A stretch of DNA of 64,000 nt from Flavobacterium algicola. Its GTDB lineage: Bacteria; Bacteroidota; Bacteroidia; Flavobacteriales; Flavobacteriaceae. A model generated the notes under the pieces. That model had not been told where the DNA came from, did no database searches, and was given only the letters and a program-made list of their open reading frames with translations. The translations under genes and the position numbers were made by a program. Positions 43,411 through 52,774 of this stretch are shown here, in pieces (the first letter of the stretch is position 1; each line of letters starts with the position of its first letter). The DNA lies in contig NZ_JAJTUT010000006.1 of the NCBI RefSeq assembly GCF_022399565.1, positions 1 through 64,000 of the forward strand. The letters are read 5' to 3'.

Positions 43411-44650
43411 AAGTAATCTACGCAATAGACTCAACGCTGCTGAGACGTTTTCAGCGAGACAAACTGCATGGAAGTTATTTGAGAATGATTATTGGATAAT
43501 GCCATGCATACAAAATTTATAACAAAATATTTGTCACTCTGAAAGAGTCACTATGCAATAGACTCAAAACTGCTTAGACGCTTTCAGCGAGACAAACTGA
43601 ATGGAAGTAGATCGAAGATCATTATTGGACAATGCAATGCACACAAACTTATTCATGCACCATTTGTCACTCTGCAAGAGTCTCTACGAAATTGACTCAA
43701 AGCTGCTGAGACGCTTTCAGCGAGACAAACTGTAATGAAGTTTATTGAGGATAATTGTTGGGTAATGCCATGCACACAAACTTATTCACGCACCATCTGT
43801 CACTCTGAAAGAGTCACTATGCAATAGACTCAAAACTGCTTAGACGCTTTCAGCGAGACAAACTGAATGTAGGAAGTAGATCGAAGATCATTATTGGACA
43901 ACCCTAAGCACACAAGCTTATTCACGCACCATTTGTCACTCTAAAAGAGTCACTACGCAGCAGACTCACAGTTGCTGAGACGCTTTCAGCGAGACAAACT
44001 GAATGGAAGTTGATCGAGGATCATTATTGGACAATGCAATGCACAAAATTTATAACACAATGTCTGTCACTCTGCAAGAGTCTCTACGCAATAGACACAA
44101 AGCTGCTGAGATGCTTTCAGCGAGACAAACTGAATGGAAGTTGATCGAGAATCATTATTGGACAATGCCATGCACAATATTTGTTACTCTGAAAGAGTCT
44201 CTACGCAATAGACTCAAAGCTGCTGAGACGCTTTCAGCTAGACAAACTGAATGGAAGTTGATCGAAGATTATTATTGGACAATGCCATGCACACAAAATT
44301 TATAACACAATATTTGTCACTTTGAAAGAGTCTCTACGCAATAGACACAAAGCTGCTGAGCTGCTTTCAGCGAGACAAACTGAATGGAAGTTGATCGAGG
44401 ATCATTATTGGACAACGCCATGCACAAAATTTATAACACAATATTTGTCACTCTGAAAGAGTCTCTACTCAATAGACTCAAAGCTGCTGAGACGCTTTTA
44501 GCGAGACAAACTAAATGGAAGTTGATTGAGGATTATTATTGGACAATGCAATGCACACAAATTTTATTACATACCATTTGGCACTCTGCAAGACTCTCTA
44601 AGCAATAGGCTCAAAGCTGCTGAGACGCTTTCAACGAGACAAACTATGAG
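43411..44650. repeat. Ten-unit noncoding tandem array, unit about 133 bp
   Basis: The anchor GCGAGACAAACT begins at 43454, 43587, 43720, 43853, 43989, 44120, 44237 (GCTAGAC), 44370, 44501 and 44634 (ACGAGAC), giving spacings of 133, 133, 133, 136, 131, 117, 133, 131 and 133. Each unit holds small inverted repeats: ACTCT-GAA-AGAGT, GAGTCT-N9-AGACTC and GCTGA-N7-TCAGC. Second and fourth units share private variants, as do sixth and eighth, so pairs were also duplicated. First and last units are degenerate. The frame changes between units, so coding is unlikely. Confidence 0.9.
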
Positions 44651-44690
44651 TTGTAGGGAAGTTGTAAAATATTCTATTATCCGAGTCCTA

Positions 44691-45134
44691 TTATTTTCTT
44701 CTCTCGGCAAAGAAACGTTTCATTAAGTCGGAAGCTTCATCCGCAAGTACACCACGTACAACGGTTGTTTTGGGGTGTAGTTGTCCGCCCATTTTTTCAA
44801 ATCCACGATGGTCATCACTCGCGCCAAATACAATTTTTGAAATTTGACTCCAATACAAAGCTCCTGCACACATTTGACAAGGCTCTAGAGTAACATATAA
44901 AGTACAGTCTTTTAGATATTTTCCACCCAAGAAATTAGCTGCAGCTGTAATAGCTTGCATCTCGGCATGAGCAGTTACATCATTGAGTAATTCGGTAAGA
45001 TTATGCGAACGTGCAATGATGCGGTTGTCTACAACGATAATGGCACCCACGGGTATTTCGCCTTTTTGAAAAGCGGCCTGAGCTTCTTGTAACGCCAATT
45101 TCATCAAATAATCATCAGAAAAAAAATCTATCAT
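44691..45134 (-). CDS. tadA: tRNA-specific adenosine-34 deaminase
   Basis: 147 residues from MIDFFSDDYLMKLAL; a non-ATG start five codons upstream is less likely. Zinc site H56-A-E58 (VTAHAEMQAI) and PCQMC (C86, C89), E58 being the proton shuttle. NLTELLNDVTAHAEM and GALYWSQISKIVFGASD are typical of TadA, which converts A34 to inosine in the arginine tRNA anticodon. Other nucleoside deaminases share this fold but the length and motifs fit TadA. The tandem array lies right behind its stop codon. Confidence 0.9.
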   Translation of the reverse strand: MIDFFSDDYLMKLALQEAQAAFQKGEIPVGAIIVVDNRIIARSHNLTELLNDVTAHAEMQAITAAANFLGGKYLKDCTLYVTLEPCQMCAGALYWSQISKIVFGASDDHRGFEKMGGQLHPKTTVVRGVLADEASDLMKRFFAERRK

Positions 45135-45343
45135 GCTGTAAAAGTACAATTTTCAAATTATTAAAATAATCTCAATTTAAAATAATGGTCCTGTGAAATC
45201 TGGACCTGTTGCTTGCAGAAGCGTTGTGTGGCTGCGATAGTTTTTAATAGAAGAATACTGCAAATAGAAAGGCATTATTAAAAGTTTTATCAGACAGTAA
45301 AAGCAAATAAAATTAAAACCGTAAATTCGCTTTTTACAATAAT

Positions 45344-47125
45344 ATGAAAAACAATCTTCTCCAAAATATCTACAACCCAACCGATTTGCGTCTTCTTACC
45401 GAAGCGCAATTACCTCAATTAGCACAAGAACTTCGTGATTTTATTATTGGAGTAGTGGCTGTGAAAGAGGGGCATTTGGGAGCGAGTTTGGGAGTAGTTG
45501 AATTAACCGTTGCTTTGCATTATGTTTTTAACACTCCAGATGATTTGCTAATTTGGGATGTGGGACACCAAGCTTATGGTCACAAGATTTTAACAGAAAG
45601 AAGAGCGCGCTTTGATACGAATAGGCAGATGGGTGGTATCTCGGGTTTTCCTAAAAGGAGTGAAAGTGTATACGATGCTTTTGGTGTCGGCCACTCGTCC
45701 ACTTCCATCTCAGCAGCACTAGGAATGGCAATTGCTTCTAATTTGAAAGGGGAATTCGAAAAACAACACATTGCCGTAATTGGAGATGCTTCGATTGCAT
45801 CCGGAATGGCATTTGAAGGATTGAATCATGCTGGAGTAACAGATGCTAATCTTCTAGTGATCTTAAATGATAATGCTATCGGAATTGATCCAAGCGTGGG
45901 TGCTTTAAAAAACTATTTGACTGCAGTCAAAACAGGTAAGAATCACCGCCAAAATAATATGATCAAATCTTTGAATTTTGATTATTCAGGACCAATTGAT
46001 GGGAATGATATGGCTGCTGTAGTTAAAGAATTAAAGAGATTGCAAAAAATTAAAGGTCCAAAATTCCTGCATATTATTACAATCAAAGGAAAGGGATTAA
46101 AGCAAGCCGAAGAAGACCAAGTAAAGTATCATGCTCCAGGCAAATTTGATGCATTATCGGGAGAGATTTATTTAAAATCAGAAGAAAATTTACCGCCAAA
46201 ATACCAGGATGTGTTTGGTTTAACATTGTTGGACTTAGCGAAGAAAAATAAAAAAATTATAGGAATCACCCCCGCAATGCCTTCTGGGAGTTCATTAAAA
46301 TTTATGATGGAAGCGTTACCAGAACGCGCATTTGATGTGGGAATTGCAGAACAACATGCTGTAACTCTCGCTGCAGGAATGGCGACACAGGGTATGATAG
46401 TGTACTGCAACATTTATTCTACTTTTTTGCAACGTGCGTATGATCAAGTAATACATGATGTAGCTTTGCAAAATTTACCTGTAATATTTTGTTTGGATAG
46501 GGCAGGATTGGTAGGAGAGGATGGGGCAACTCACCATGGTGTTTATGATATAGCTTATTTGAGGTGCATACCAAACATGGTTATCTTCTCACCGCTGAAT
46601 GAGATTGAGTTACAAAATATTTTATATACTGTTCAGCTGGGTATTGATTTTCCAATTGTGATTCGTTACCCGCGTGGCCGTGGCGTAACACTCAATTGGC
46701 AAAAAGATCATTTAGGTAATTATACGGAGTTAGAAATAGGACAATCAAAATGTTTGCGACAAGGAACAACTGTAGCAGTACTATCAAATGGACCCATTGG
46801 TAAAAATGTTACCGCTGCGATTCATAATTTAGGTGAGCAAGACAAAATTGCACACTATGATTTTCCTTTTGTTAAACCTTTGGATGAAAAAACCTTACAT
46901 TATATATGTAAAACCTTCAAAAAAATTTTAACAGTCGAGGATGGCACAGTAATTGGTGGGTTTGGTGCATCGATTTTGAACTTTTGTTCACAAAATAATT
47001 ATGTGCTTCCGGTAGAAAAATTAGGAGTGCCTGATACATTTATTGAGCATGGAACAGTCGATGAATTGCAACATATGTGTAAAATAGACGTTAGAAGTTT
47101 GACCAGCCATTTTTTAGGCTTATAA
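45344..47125 (+). CDS. dxs: 1-deoxy-D-xylulose-5-phosphate synthase
   Basis: 593 residues, slightly shorter than typical Dxs (about 620). Motifs: GHLGASLGVVELTVALHYVF, DVGHQAYGHKI, thiamine-diphosphate/Mg site GDASIASGMAFEGLNHAG with ILNDNAIGIDPSVGAL, then HDVALQNLPVIFCLDRAGLVGEDG-type transketolase motif and the C-terminal domain. It condenses pyruvate and glyceraldehyde-3-phosphate to DXP. A mevalonate pathway is encoded at 58-60 kb, so here DXP may feed pyridoxal phosphate and thiamine synthesis rather than isoprenoids. DUF3078 gene follows after 19 nt. Confidence 0.93.
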   Translation: MKNNLLQNIYNPTDLRLLTEAQLPQLAQELRDFIIGVVAVKEGHLGASLGVVELTVALHYVFNTPDDLLIWDVGHQAYGHKILTERRARFDTNRQMGGISGFPKRSESVYDAFGVGHSSTSISAALGMAIASNLKGEFEKQHIAVIGDASIASGMAFEGLNHAGVTDANLLVILNDNAIGIDPSVGALKNYLTAVKTGKNHRQNNMIKSLNFDYSGPIDGNDMAAVVKELKRLQKIKGPKFLHIITIKGKGLKQAEEDQVKYHAPGKFDALSGEIYLKSEENLPPKYQDVFGLTLLDLAKKNKKIIGITPAMPSGSSLKFMMEALPERAFDVGIAEQHAVTLAAGMATQGMIVYCNIYSTFLQRAYDQVIHDVALQNLPVIFCLDRAGLVGEDGATHHGVYDIAYLRCIPNMVIFSPLNEIELQNILYTVQLGIDFPIVIRYPRGRGVTLNWQKDHLGNYTELEIGQSKCLRQGTTVAVLSNGPIGKNVTAAIHNLGEQDKIAHYDFPFVKPLDEKTLHYICKTFKKILTVEDGTVIGGFGASILNFCSQNNYVLPVEKLGVPDTFIEHGTVDELQHMCKIDVRSLTSHFLGL

Positions 47126-47144
47126 AAATAAAAAAAAGTTACAG

Positions 47145-48104
47145 ATGAAATTAATTCATATTACTCTCCTTTGTTTGATCATTACGACTTCTGCATTTTC
47201 GCAGAAAATTATAACGAGTTTAAATCCAATACCTGTAAAGGTAGATAGTATCTCACACTGGGAAAAGAAAAACATCATAGGTTTTACAATTTCAGAAATT
47301 CTATTTGTGAACTGGAATGCGGGGGGGACCAATTCTATTTCTGGTTTGCTAAGAACACAATTTAATAGAAATTATTCCAACGATAACACTAAGTGGGCCA
47401 ACGAACTTATAATGCGTTATGGATTAAATAAACAAGATGGAATCTCTGTGCGTAAGACAGATGATGCTTTTCAGTTTACTTCTACTTTTGGTTACCGCGA
47501 GAATACAAATTCCAATTGGTACCACAGTGCCAAGTTTAATTTCAATACACAATTTTCAAACGGTTACAGCTACCCCAATACAGAAATATCAGTCTCAGGG
47601 CCATTTGCTCCCGCATATTCCTTTTTAGGAGTTGGTGCCGAATATGCTTCAGAGAAAAAGGATAGATTATTTTATTTCTCACCTTTTACTTCAAAGGTTA
47701 CTTATGTTGGTAATCAAAGACTGGCCGATAAGGGATCTTTCGGTGTGCCGAAAGCAATTTATGATGAGGATGGGAATTTGGTTAAGCATGGTGAAAAAGT
47801 CAAATCAGAGTTAGGTACTTTAATAACTGCTTATCACAAGCAAAAAGTGGCCAAAAATATCACATTAGAAAACCGTTTAAGTTTGTATTCTGACTACATC
47901 AATAAATATGGAAATGTTGATATAGATTACGAACTAGCATTTGACTTAGTTGTAAATCAATATGTAAAAACCAATATTGGTATGCATATAATTTATGATG
48001 ATGATATTAAGGCTAAGGACGAAATTAACGGAGAACAAGTTACTGTAGGTCCAAAAACGCAGTTGAAACAAGTCCTGGGAGTTGGTATGACATACAGTTT
48101 CTAG
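47145..48104 (+). CDS. DUF3078 family outer-membrane protein
   Basis: 319 residues. Signal peptide ends near TSAFSQ. ILFVNWNAGGTNSISGLLR is the family signature, followed by repeated amphipathic strands and the end TYSF, fitting a small beta-barrel in the outer membrane. Function unknown. It is 19 nt after dxs, an arrangement I recall as common in flavobacteria, and is followed by a long perfect hairpin shared with the convergent dgt gene. Confidence 0.87.
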   Translation: MKLIHITLLCLIITTSAFSQKIITSLNPIPVKVDSISHWEKKNIIGFTISEILFVNWNAGGTNSISGLLRTQFNRNYSNDNTKWANELIMRYGLNKQDGISVRKTDDAFQFTSTFGYRENTNSNWYHSAKFNFNTQFSNGYSYPNTEISVSGPFAPAYSFLGVGAEYASEKKDRLFYFSPFTSKVTYVGNQRLADKGSFGVPKAIYDEDGNLVKHGEKVKSELGTLITAYHKQKVAKNITLENRLSLYSDYINKYGNVDIDYELAFDLVVNQYVKTNIGMHIIYDDDIKAKDEINGEQVTVGPKTQLKQVLGVGMTYSF

Positions 48105-48109
48105 TAAAA

Positions 48110-48158
48110 AAAATATCTTTTTCTTGCAGTACAAATGACTGCAAGAAAAAGATATTTT
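48110..48158. terminator. Bidirectional terminator, 21-bp perfect stem
   Basis: 48110-48130 and 48138-48158 are perfect reverse complements (ends AAAATATC and GATATTTT) around a 7-nt loop. It lies between convergent DUF3078 and dgt genes and can stop both. Confidence 0.85.
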
Positions 48159-48207
48159 ATATTAAAAGATTACTGGAGTTTAATAATATAATTTACATTC
48201 AAATAAT

Positions 48208-49554
48208 CTAGATACCCTTCTTACCGTTGATAGTATTGAATAATTCTAATGCATTACCATCAGTAAGCAATGAGATGAAATGACACATGTGTAAAAGACG
48301 GTCGTATAAACTTTCTTTTGCAATATGATGTTTTTCGGGTAAAAGTTTCATAATCAAAGCGTCATAATTTGAACCCTTACCATCATGGCAATTGTTAAAA
48401 GCTGTGATAAATTTGTCCAATAATGTCTGGATAATTTGATAGCCAACAATTTCTTTTTCAATCACTTCACGACTTTGGTATATTTTATCAACGCTCAAAT
48501 TAATTATATCTTTCATCTGCGCTTTGTACTTGCTCTTATCCATTATCGAATAGGGAAATTTTCCGGCAAGAATAGCTTCTTCATTTTCGATAAAAACATT
48601 TACGGCATCACTAATCAAACTCCCAATTGCCAAAGCTCGCAAATAACTAATACGGTCTTCTTTTGTCTCAAGTGTTTTGTATTTTGAACTATCAATACTG
48701 TCTTTTACAAGATTGATTAGGTATTCTAAAGCGAAATCTTCAGACACAAGTCCAAGATTAATACCATCCTCAAAATCAATAATTGTGTAGCAAATATCAT
48801 CTGCAGCTTCGACCAAGTAAGCAAGAGGATGCCTCTCAAAACCTGTATCATCTCCTGATTTATTTGGGATCATCCCTAAATCTGTTGCTACTTCTTTAAA
48901 AAACTCCTTATCAGTTTGAAAGAAACCATATTTTTTATCTGCAATATTTTGAGTAGGTTTCTTAGGTAAGCTTTCTTTTGGATATTTGGTAAAAGCACCA
49001 AGCGTTGCAAACGAAATTCTTAAGCCTCCTTCAATTCCCGGACGGGTACTGGTAAGAACTGTAAAGCCATTTGCATTTCCTTCAAAATCAACCAAATCTT
49101 GCCACTGCTTTGGAGTTAGATGCTCTTTATATTGTTGTCCGTTTCCTATAGAGAAATATTCACCAATTGCTTTTTCACCTGAATGGCCAAATGGTGGATT
49201 TCCTATATCATGTGCCAATGATGCCGCAGCTACAATAGCGCCAAAGTCATTCATATGAAAGCCGTGAACTTCTTTTAAATGTGGGTGTTTTTCAATAATC
49301 TTCTTTCCTACCAAACGGCCCAAAGAACGACCCACAACCGAAACTTCCAAACTATGTGTCAATCGGGTGTGTACAAAATCTGTTTTTGAAAGCGGAATCA
49401 CCTGTGTCTTGTCTTGTAAACTTCTAAAAGCTGCCGAGAAAATAATTCGATCATAATCAACTTCAAAACCCAATCTAGTGTCATCTTGTTCGATACGTAA
49501 CCTTTTGCCTTTGTCTCCCTGACGCCTTAATGATAAAAGTTGTTCCCAGTTCAT
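48208..49554 (-). CDS. dgt: dGTP triphosphohydrolase (HD-domain dNTPase)
   Basis: 448 residues. HD metal site: H67 in RLTHSLEVS, H115-D116 in AASLAHDIGNPPFGHSG and a later D in AADDICYTIIDFEDG. FRSLQDKTQVIPL near the N-terminus is the dGTPase motif. It splits dGTP (or other dNTPs) into deoxynucleoside and triphosphate, balancing nucleotide pools. Single-gene unit with a good promoter and a shared terminator. Confidence 0.93.
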   Translation of the reverse strand: MNWEQLLSLRRQGDKGKRLRIEQDDTRLGFEVDYDRIIFSAAFRSLQDKTQVIPLSKTDFVHTRLTHSLEVSVVGRSLGRLVGKKIIEKHPHLKEVHGFHMNDFGAIVAAASLAHDIGNPPFGHSGEKAIGEYFSIGNGQQYKEHLTPKQWQDLVDFEGNANGFTVLTSTRPGIEGGLRISFATLGAFTKYPKESLPKKPTQNIADKKYGFFQTDKEFFKEVATDLGMIPNKSGDDTGFERHPLAYLVEAADDICYTIIDFEDGINLGLVSEDFALEYLINLVKDSIDSSKYKTLETKEDRISYLRALAIGSLISDAVNVFIENEEAILAGKFPYSIMDKSKYKAQMKDIINLSVDKIYQSREVIEKEIVGYQIIQTLLDKFITAFNNCHDGKGSNYDALIMKLLPEKHHIAKESLYDRLLHMCHFISLLTDGNALELFNTINGKKGI

Positions 49555-49584
49555 GGTATTGTTTTGTGTAATTTAGATTGGTTT

Positions 49585-49613
49585 CAAAGATACTTAAAAG
49601 CGAGCAATAGCAA
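49585..49613 (-). promoter_or_regulatory. Promoter of dgt
   Basis: On the minus strand TTG (49611-49613), 18 nt, then perfect TATCTTTG (49585-49592), 30 nt before the ATG. Confidence 0.55.
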
Positions 49614-49693
49614 TAATTTTGTAAGGATTTCTAAAACGTACGTCTATTTGAGAATTTTGAACTAATTTTAGGATTCCCAAATACTCTGTAAAC

Positions 49694-50521
49694 ATGTTAT
49701 ATACTGGTCAGCTCAATGAATTTGTACGATTAGCCGAAATTGATGCTAGCAATTGTGAACTGCTCAGAGAGAAAGTAGGCGAAAGTTTAAGCGTAATTTG
49801 GTGTCAAGAGGATATGAAAGTAAATGTTGATGGTAATGACTATGTATTTGCAAAAGACACGGTTTTATTTTTGACCGAATACCACAAAGTCACGATCGTA
49901 TCTGTTACAAAAGCACGATTGGTGCGATTTAATCGTGCTTTCTATTGTATATCCGACCATGATGGTGAGGTGGGGTGCAAGGGAATTTTGTTCTTTGGAG
50001 CTTCCCAGTTTCCAAAAATAACTATTCCAGAAAATGAAATAGAAAAGTTTGAAGTTCTTTGGAAGATGTTTATTATCGAAATGGAATCTAAAGACAGTCT
50101 TCAAAATGATATGCTCCAAATGATGCTTAAGCGTCTTCTCATCTTAAGTACTCGAATTTATAAGGAACAAACGGAGCTCACTACTTTCGATAAAAATCAA
50201 TTAGATATTGTGAGAGAATACAATTACTTGGTCGAGAGCCATTTTAAAACCAAGCATCAAGTTGCTGATTATGCCGAGATGTTACATAAAAGTCCCAAAA
50301 CTCTTTCGAATCTATTTAAGAAATACAACGAAAAATCACCCTTGCAAATTATTCAAGCCCGAATTGTACTCGAAGCCCGTCGACTGCTTCATTATTCTGA
50401 TTTAACAATCAAGGAAATTGCTTATGAAGTTGGTTATGAGGATATTCAAGCCTTTAGCAAATTTTTCAAAAAAGCAGAAGGTCTCTCTCCCTCAGATTTT
50501 AAAAAATCGTTAGTAGCTTAA
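49694..50521 (+). CDS. AraC family transcriptional regulator
   Basis: 275 residues. The N-terminal 160 residues resemble a small cupin-type sensor domain (DGNDYVFAKDTVLFL). The C-terminal AraC/XylS DNA-binding domain (about 178-272) has both helix-turn-helix units: TKHQVADYAEMLHKSPKTLSNLFKKY and LTIKEIAYEVGYEDIQAFSKFFKKAEGLSPSDFKK. It sits 170 nt upstream of, and in line with, the GH13 amylase gene, so it is a candidate regulator of that gene, but no sugar-binding evidence is visible. Confidence 0.92.
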   Translation: MLYTGQLNEFVRLAEIDASNCELLREKVGESLSVIWCQEDMKVNVDGNDYVFAKDTVLFLTEYHKVTIVSVTKARLVRFNRAFYCISDHDGEVGCKGILFFGASQFPKITIPENEIEKFEVLWKMFIIEMESKDSLQNDMLQMMLKRLLILSTRIYKEQTELTTFDKNQLDIVREYNYLVESHFKTKHQVADYAEMLHKSPKTLSNLFKKYNEKSPLQIIQARIVLEARRLLHYSDLTIKEIAYEVGYEDIQAFSKFFKKAEGLSPSDFKKSLVA

Positions 50522-50625
50522 TTTTTAAAGTAGAAATACATTTATTGATTCTAGTTCGATTTCATTCTTAATTCATATGACAAAAGTAGGAGCACCAGCA
50601 TGCTATTGCACTAAAATTCTTTTTG

Positions 50626-50659
50626 TTGGTGATTTGTCTTTCTTAAAGTCGTATTTTTG
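50626..50659 (+). promoter_or_regulatory. Promoter of the GH13 amylase gene
   Basis: TTG at 50626-50628, 23 nt, perfect TATTTTTG at 50652-50659, 32 nt before the ATG. It indicates separate transcription from the AraC gene. Confidence 0.5.
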
Positions 50660-50691
50660 ATAACAGATCCCATTTCAATCTTAGCCCCACC

Positions 50692-52500
50692 ATGACTTCA
50701 AAAAAGGATTCTCCTATTCAAAGAATTGAACCGCCTTTCTGGTATGCGGGTATGTGTAATAAGGAATTGCAAATCTTATTTTACGGCGAAAATATTGCTA
50801 AAAATTTTGTAGAAACTACAGAACAGGGCATCATTATCAAAGTCACCAAAACGGATAATGCCAACTTTATATTTGTAACGATTAATGTGAATTGGGAGAT
50901 TGAAAAGGAAATTCTATTTATTTTTAAAAGAAATAATAAAATTTTATTCAGTCAAAAATACAGCATTAAACAACGTCGTAAAAATTCGGCAGATCGTAAA
51001 GGCTTTGATTCCTCGGATGTTGTCTATCTCATCATGCCAGACCGTTTTGCTAATGGCAACGGACTTAATGACAATGATAAAACAGTAACCGAAAAGTACA
51101 ATAGAGAATTGCCTGGCGGTCGTCATGGTGGAGATATTAATGGTATTACACAGCATTTAGATTACATACAGTCCTTGGGCGTAACTGCTTTGTGGAATAC
51201 TCCTGTTTGTGAAGATAATGAAGCCGAGTTCTCTTATCACACCTATGCGCAATCAGACGTATATAAGGTAGATCCTCGCTTTGGAACAAATGAAGATTAT
51301 GTTCGCTTGTCTGAAGGACTGCACCAGCGCGGAATGAAATTAATTCATGACTATGTAACTAATCATTGGGGATTACAGCACTGGATGGTCAAAGATCCAC
51401 CGACAAAAGATTGGATCAATACTTTTGAAACCTATGTACAAACAAATCATAAGCGTACTACCGTTATCGACGTCAATGCCTCAAAAATCGACAGACAGCA
51501 ATGCATAGAAGGCTGGTTTGTTCCCAGCATGCCTGATCTCAATATAACAAATCCGCTGGTGCTTAAATATTTAACTCAAAATGCAATTTGGTGGATTGAA
51601 TATGCTAATCTAGACGGTTTACGGATTGACACCTTCAATTATGCCGAACCATTGCAAATGGTGAAGTGGACGAAAGCAATCATGACTGAGTATCCCAATT
51701 TTAACATGGTCGGGGAAATAACCCAACGCAATCACGGAATTTTGTCATACTGGCAAAAGGACAGTAAAACGGGTGAAATTTATAATTTTAATTCCAACTT
51801 ACCTTCCTTGATGGATTTTTCCCTTTGTGATGCGTTGCAGTTGGCTTTTAATGATGATGATGGGATGTGGGACAAAGGGATGACGAGGATTTATGACTCA
51901 CTCACATTTGACTTTTTGTATCCTAATGTGCATAATTTATTGATTTTTGCTGAAAATCATGATTCCAAGAGGTTGAATCACTGCTACGAACTGGACTTAC
52001 AAAAGTACAAGCTGGCGATGGTTGTGCTAGCTACTGTGCGCGGAATCCCGCAGTTGTATTATGGTTCAGAAGTAGGAATGGCAGGAGATCAATATTTTAT
52101 GGGTGACGCCGATATTAGACAGGATTTTCCAGGTGGTTGGGTAGGAGATGCGAGCAATGCTTTTTATGCAGAAGGACGCACAGAGGATCAGAAAGCTTAT
52201 TTTGAGTTTACCTCTCAATTATTTCAATGGCGGAAGACAAAAGCAGCTATTCATTTTGGCAAAACAACACACTATATTCCGGAGGATAATATTTATGTCT
52301 ACTTTCGATATAATAATGAAGATTCAATTATGGTAATTATCAATAATAAGACTGAAATGGGTACAGTAAGAACAATTCGATTCAAAGAAAATATAGAAAA
52401 GTTCACAACAGGCTTATCTGTTTTTACAAATGAAGAAATAGAACTAATCAATGATATTTCGATCGAAGGAAAATCTTTTTTAATCTTAGAGTTGAGGTAA
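50692..52500 (+). CDS. GH13 cyclomaltodextrinase/neopullulanase-like amylase
   Basis: 602 residues. N-terminal beta domain (about 1-95), GH13 TIM barrel and a C-terminal beta domain. Catalytic residues: D313 nucleophile (LDGLRIDTFNYAE), E342 acid/base (NMVGEITQR), D424 (FAENHDSKRL); region I DYVTNHWG. VYLIMPDRFANG and LPGGRHGGDINGI are typical of SusA/cyclomaltodextrinase. It hydrolyses maltodextrins or cyclodextrins. SusA-type enzymes usually carry a signal peptide; this N-terminus (MTSKKDSPIQRIEPPFWYAG) does not, so a cytoplasmic location is likely. No SusC/SusD is adjacent. Confidence 0.92.
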   Translation: MTSKKDSPIQRIEPPFWYAGMCNKELQILFYGENIAKNFVETTEQGIIIKVTKTDNANFIFVTINVNWEIEKEILFIFKRNNKILFSQKYSIKQRRKNSADRKGFDSSDVVYLIMPDRFANGNGLNDNDKTVTEKYNRELPGGRHGGDINGITQHLDYIQSLGVTALWNTPVCEDNEAEFSYHTYAQSDVYKVDPRFGTNEDYVRLSEGLHQRGMKLIHDYVTNHWGLQHWMVKDPPTKDWINTFETYVQTNHKRTTVIDVNASKIDRQQCIEGWFVPSMPDLNITNPLVLKYLTQNAIWWIEYANLDGLRIDTFNYAEPLQMVKWTKAIMTEYPNFNMVGEITQRNHGILSYWQKDSKTGEIYNFNSNLPSLMDFSLCDALQLAFNDDDGMWDKGMTRIYDSLTFDFLYPNVHNLLIFAENHDSKRLNHCYELDLQKYKLAMVVLATVRGIPQLYYGSEVGMAGDQYFMGDADIRQDFPGGWVGDASNAFYAEGRTEDQKAYFEFTSQLFQWRKTKAAIHFGKTTHYIPEDNIYVYFRYNNEDSIMVIINNKTEMGTVRTIRFKENIEKFTTGLSVFTNEEIELINDISIEGKSFLILELR

Positions 52501-52751
52501 ATAGCTAATCATTTTGTTATTGATCCTCTAATAAAGTTTGATTAAGGTAGGTGTTAATCTGTAGAATCAGAAAAAAAAACTGAATTTGCAATTTGGATTT
52601 ACCTGCTTATTACCTAATGTTATTTGGGAGTATATTGACACTTTTAAATAATAAATTTCTACATAGTCACTTTTTGTAGCATCTATAAAAAATTGCTCAA
52701 ATTACCATTTATCTTCGCAGCTAATAAATATGGAGCTTTGACTAGTTTATG

Positions 52752-52759
52752 TACCTTTG
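52752..52759 (+). promoter_or_regulatory. -7 box of the GDPD gene
   Basis: Perfect TACCTTTG 15 nt before the chosen ATG. It contains the in-frame TTG at 52757, which therefore cannot be the start. Confidence 0.5.
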
Positions 52760-52774
52760 CTAAAAATTATTTTT

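Noticed and set aside
43272..43499. 75-residue protein spanning the structured element
   Set aside because: The frame runs through the element and the first array unit; the element's conserved features are inverted repeats, not codons.
44003..44608. Repeat proteins of about 75-100 residues inside the tandem array
   Set aside because: The unit length is not a multiple of three in nine of ten steps, so frames change from unit to unit; the open stretches are by-products of the array.
43411..44650. CRISPR array
   Set aside because: The repeated part covers almost the whole 133-bp unit, there are no unique spacers of regular size and no cas genes in the window.
43411..44650. Integron attC sites or gene cassettes
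   Set aside because: No reading frame lies between units, no attC core GTTRRRY at a regular place and no integrase gene.
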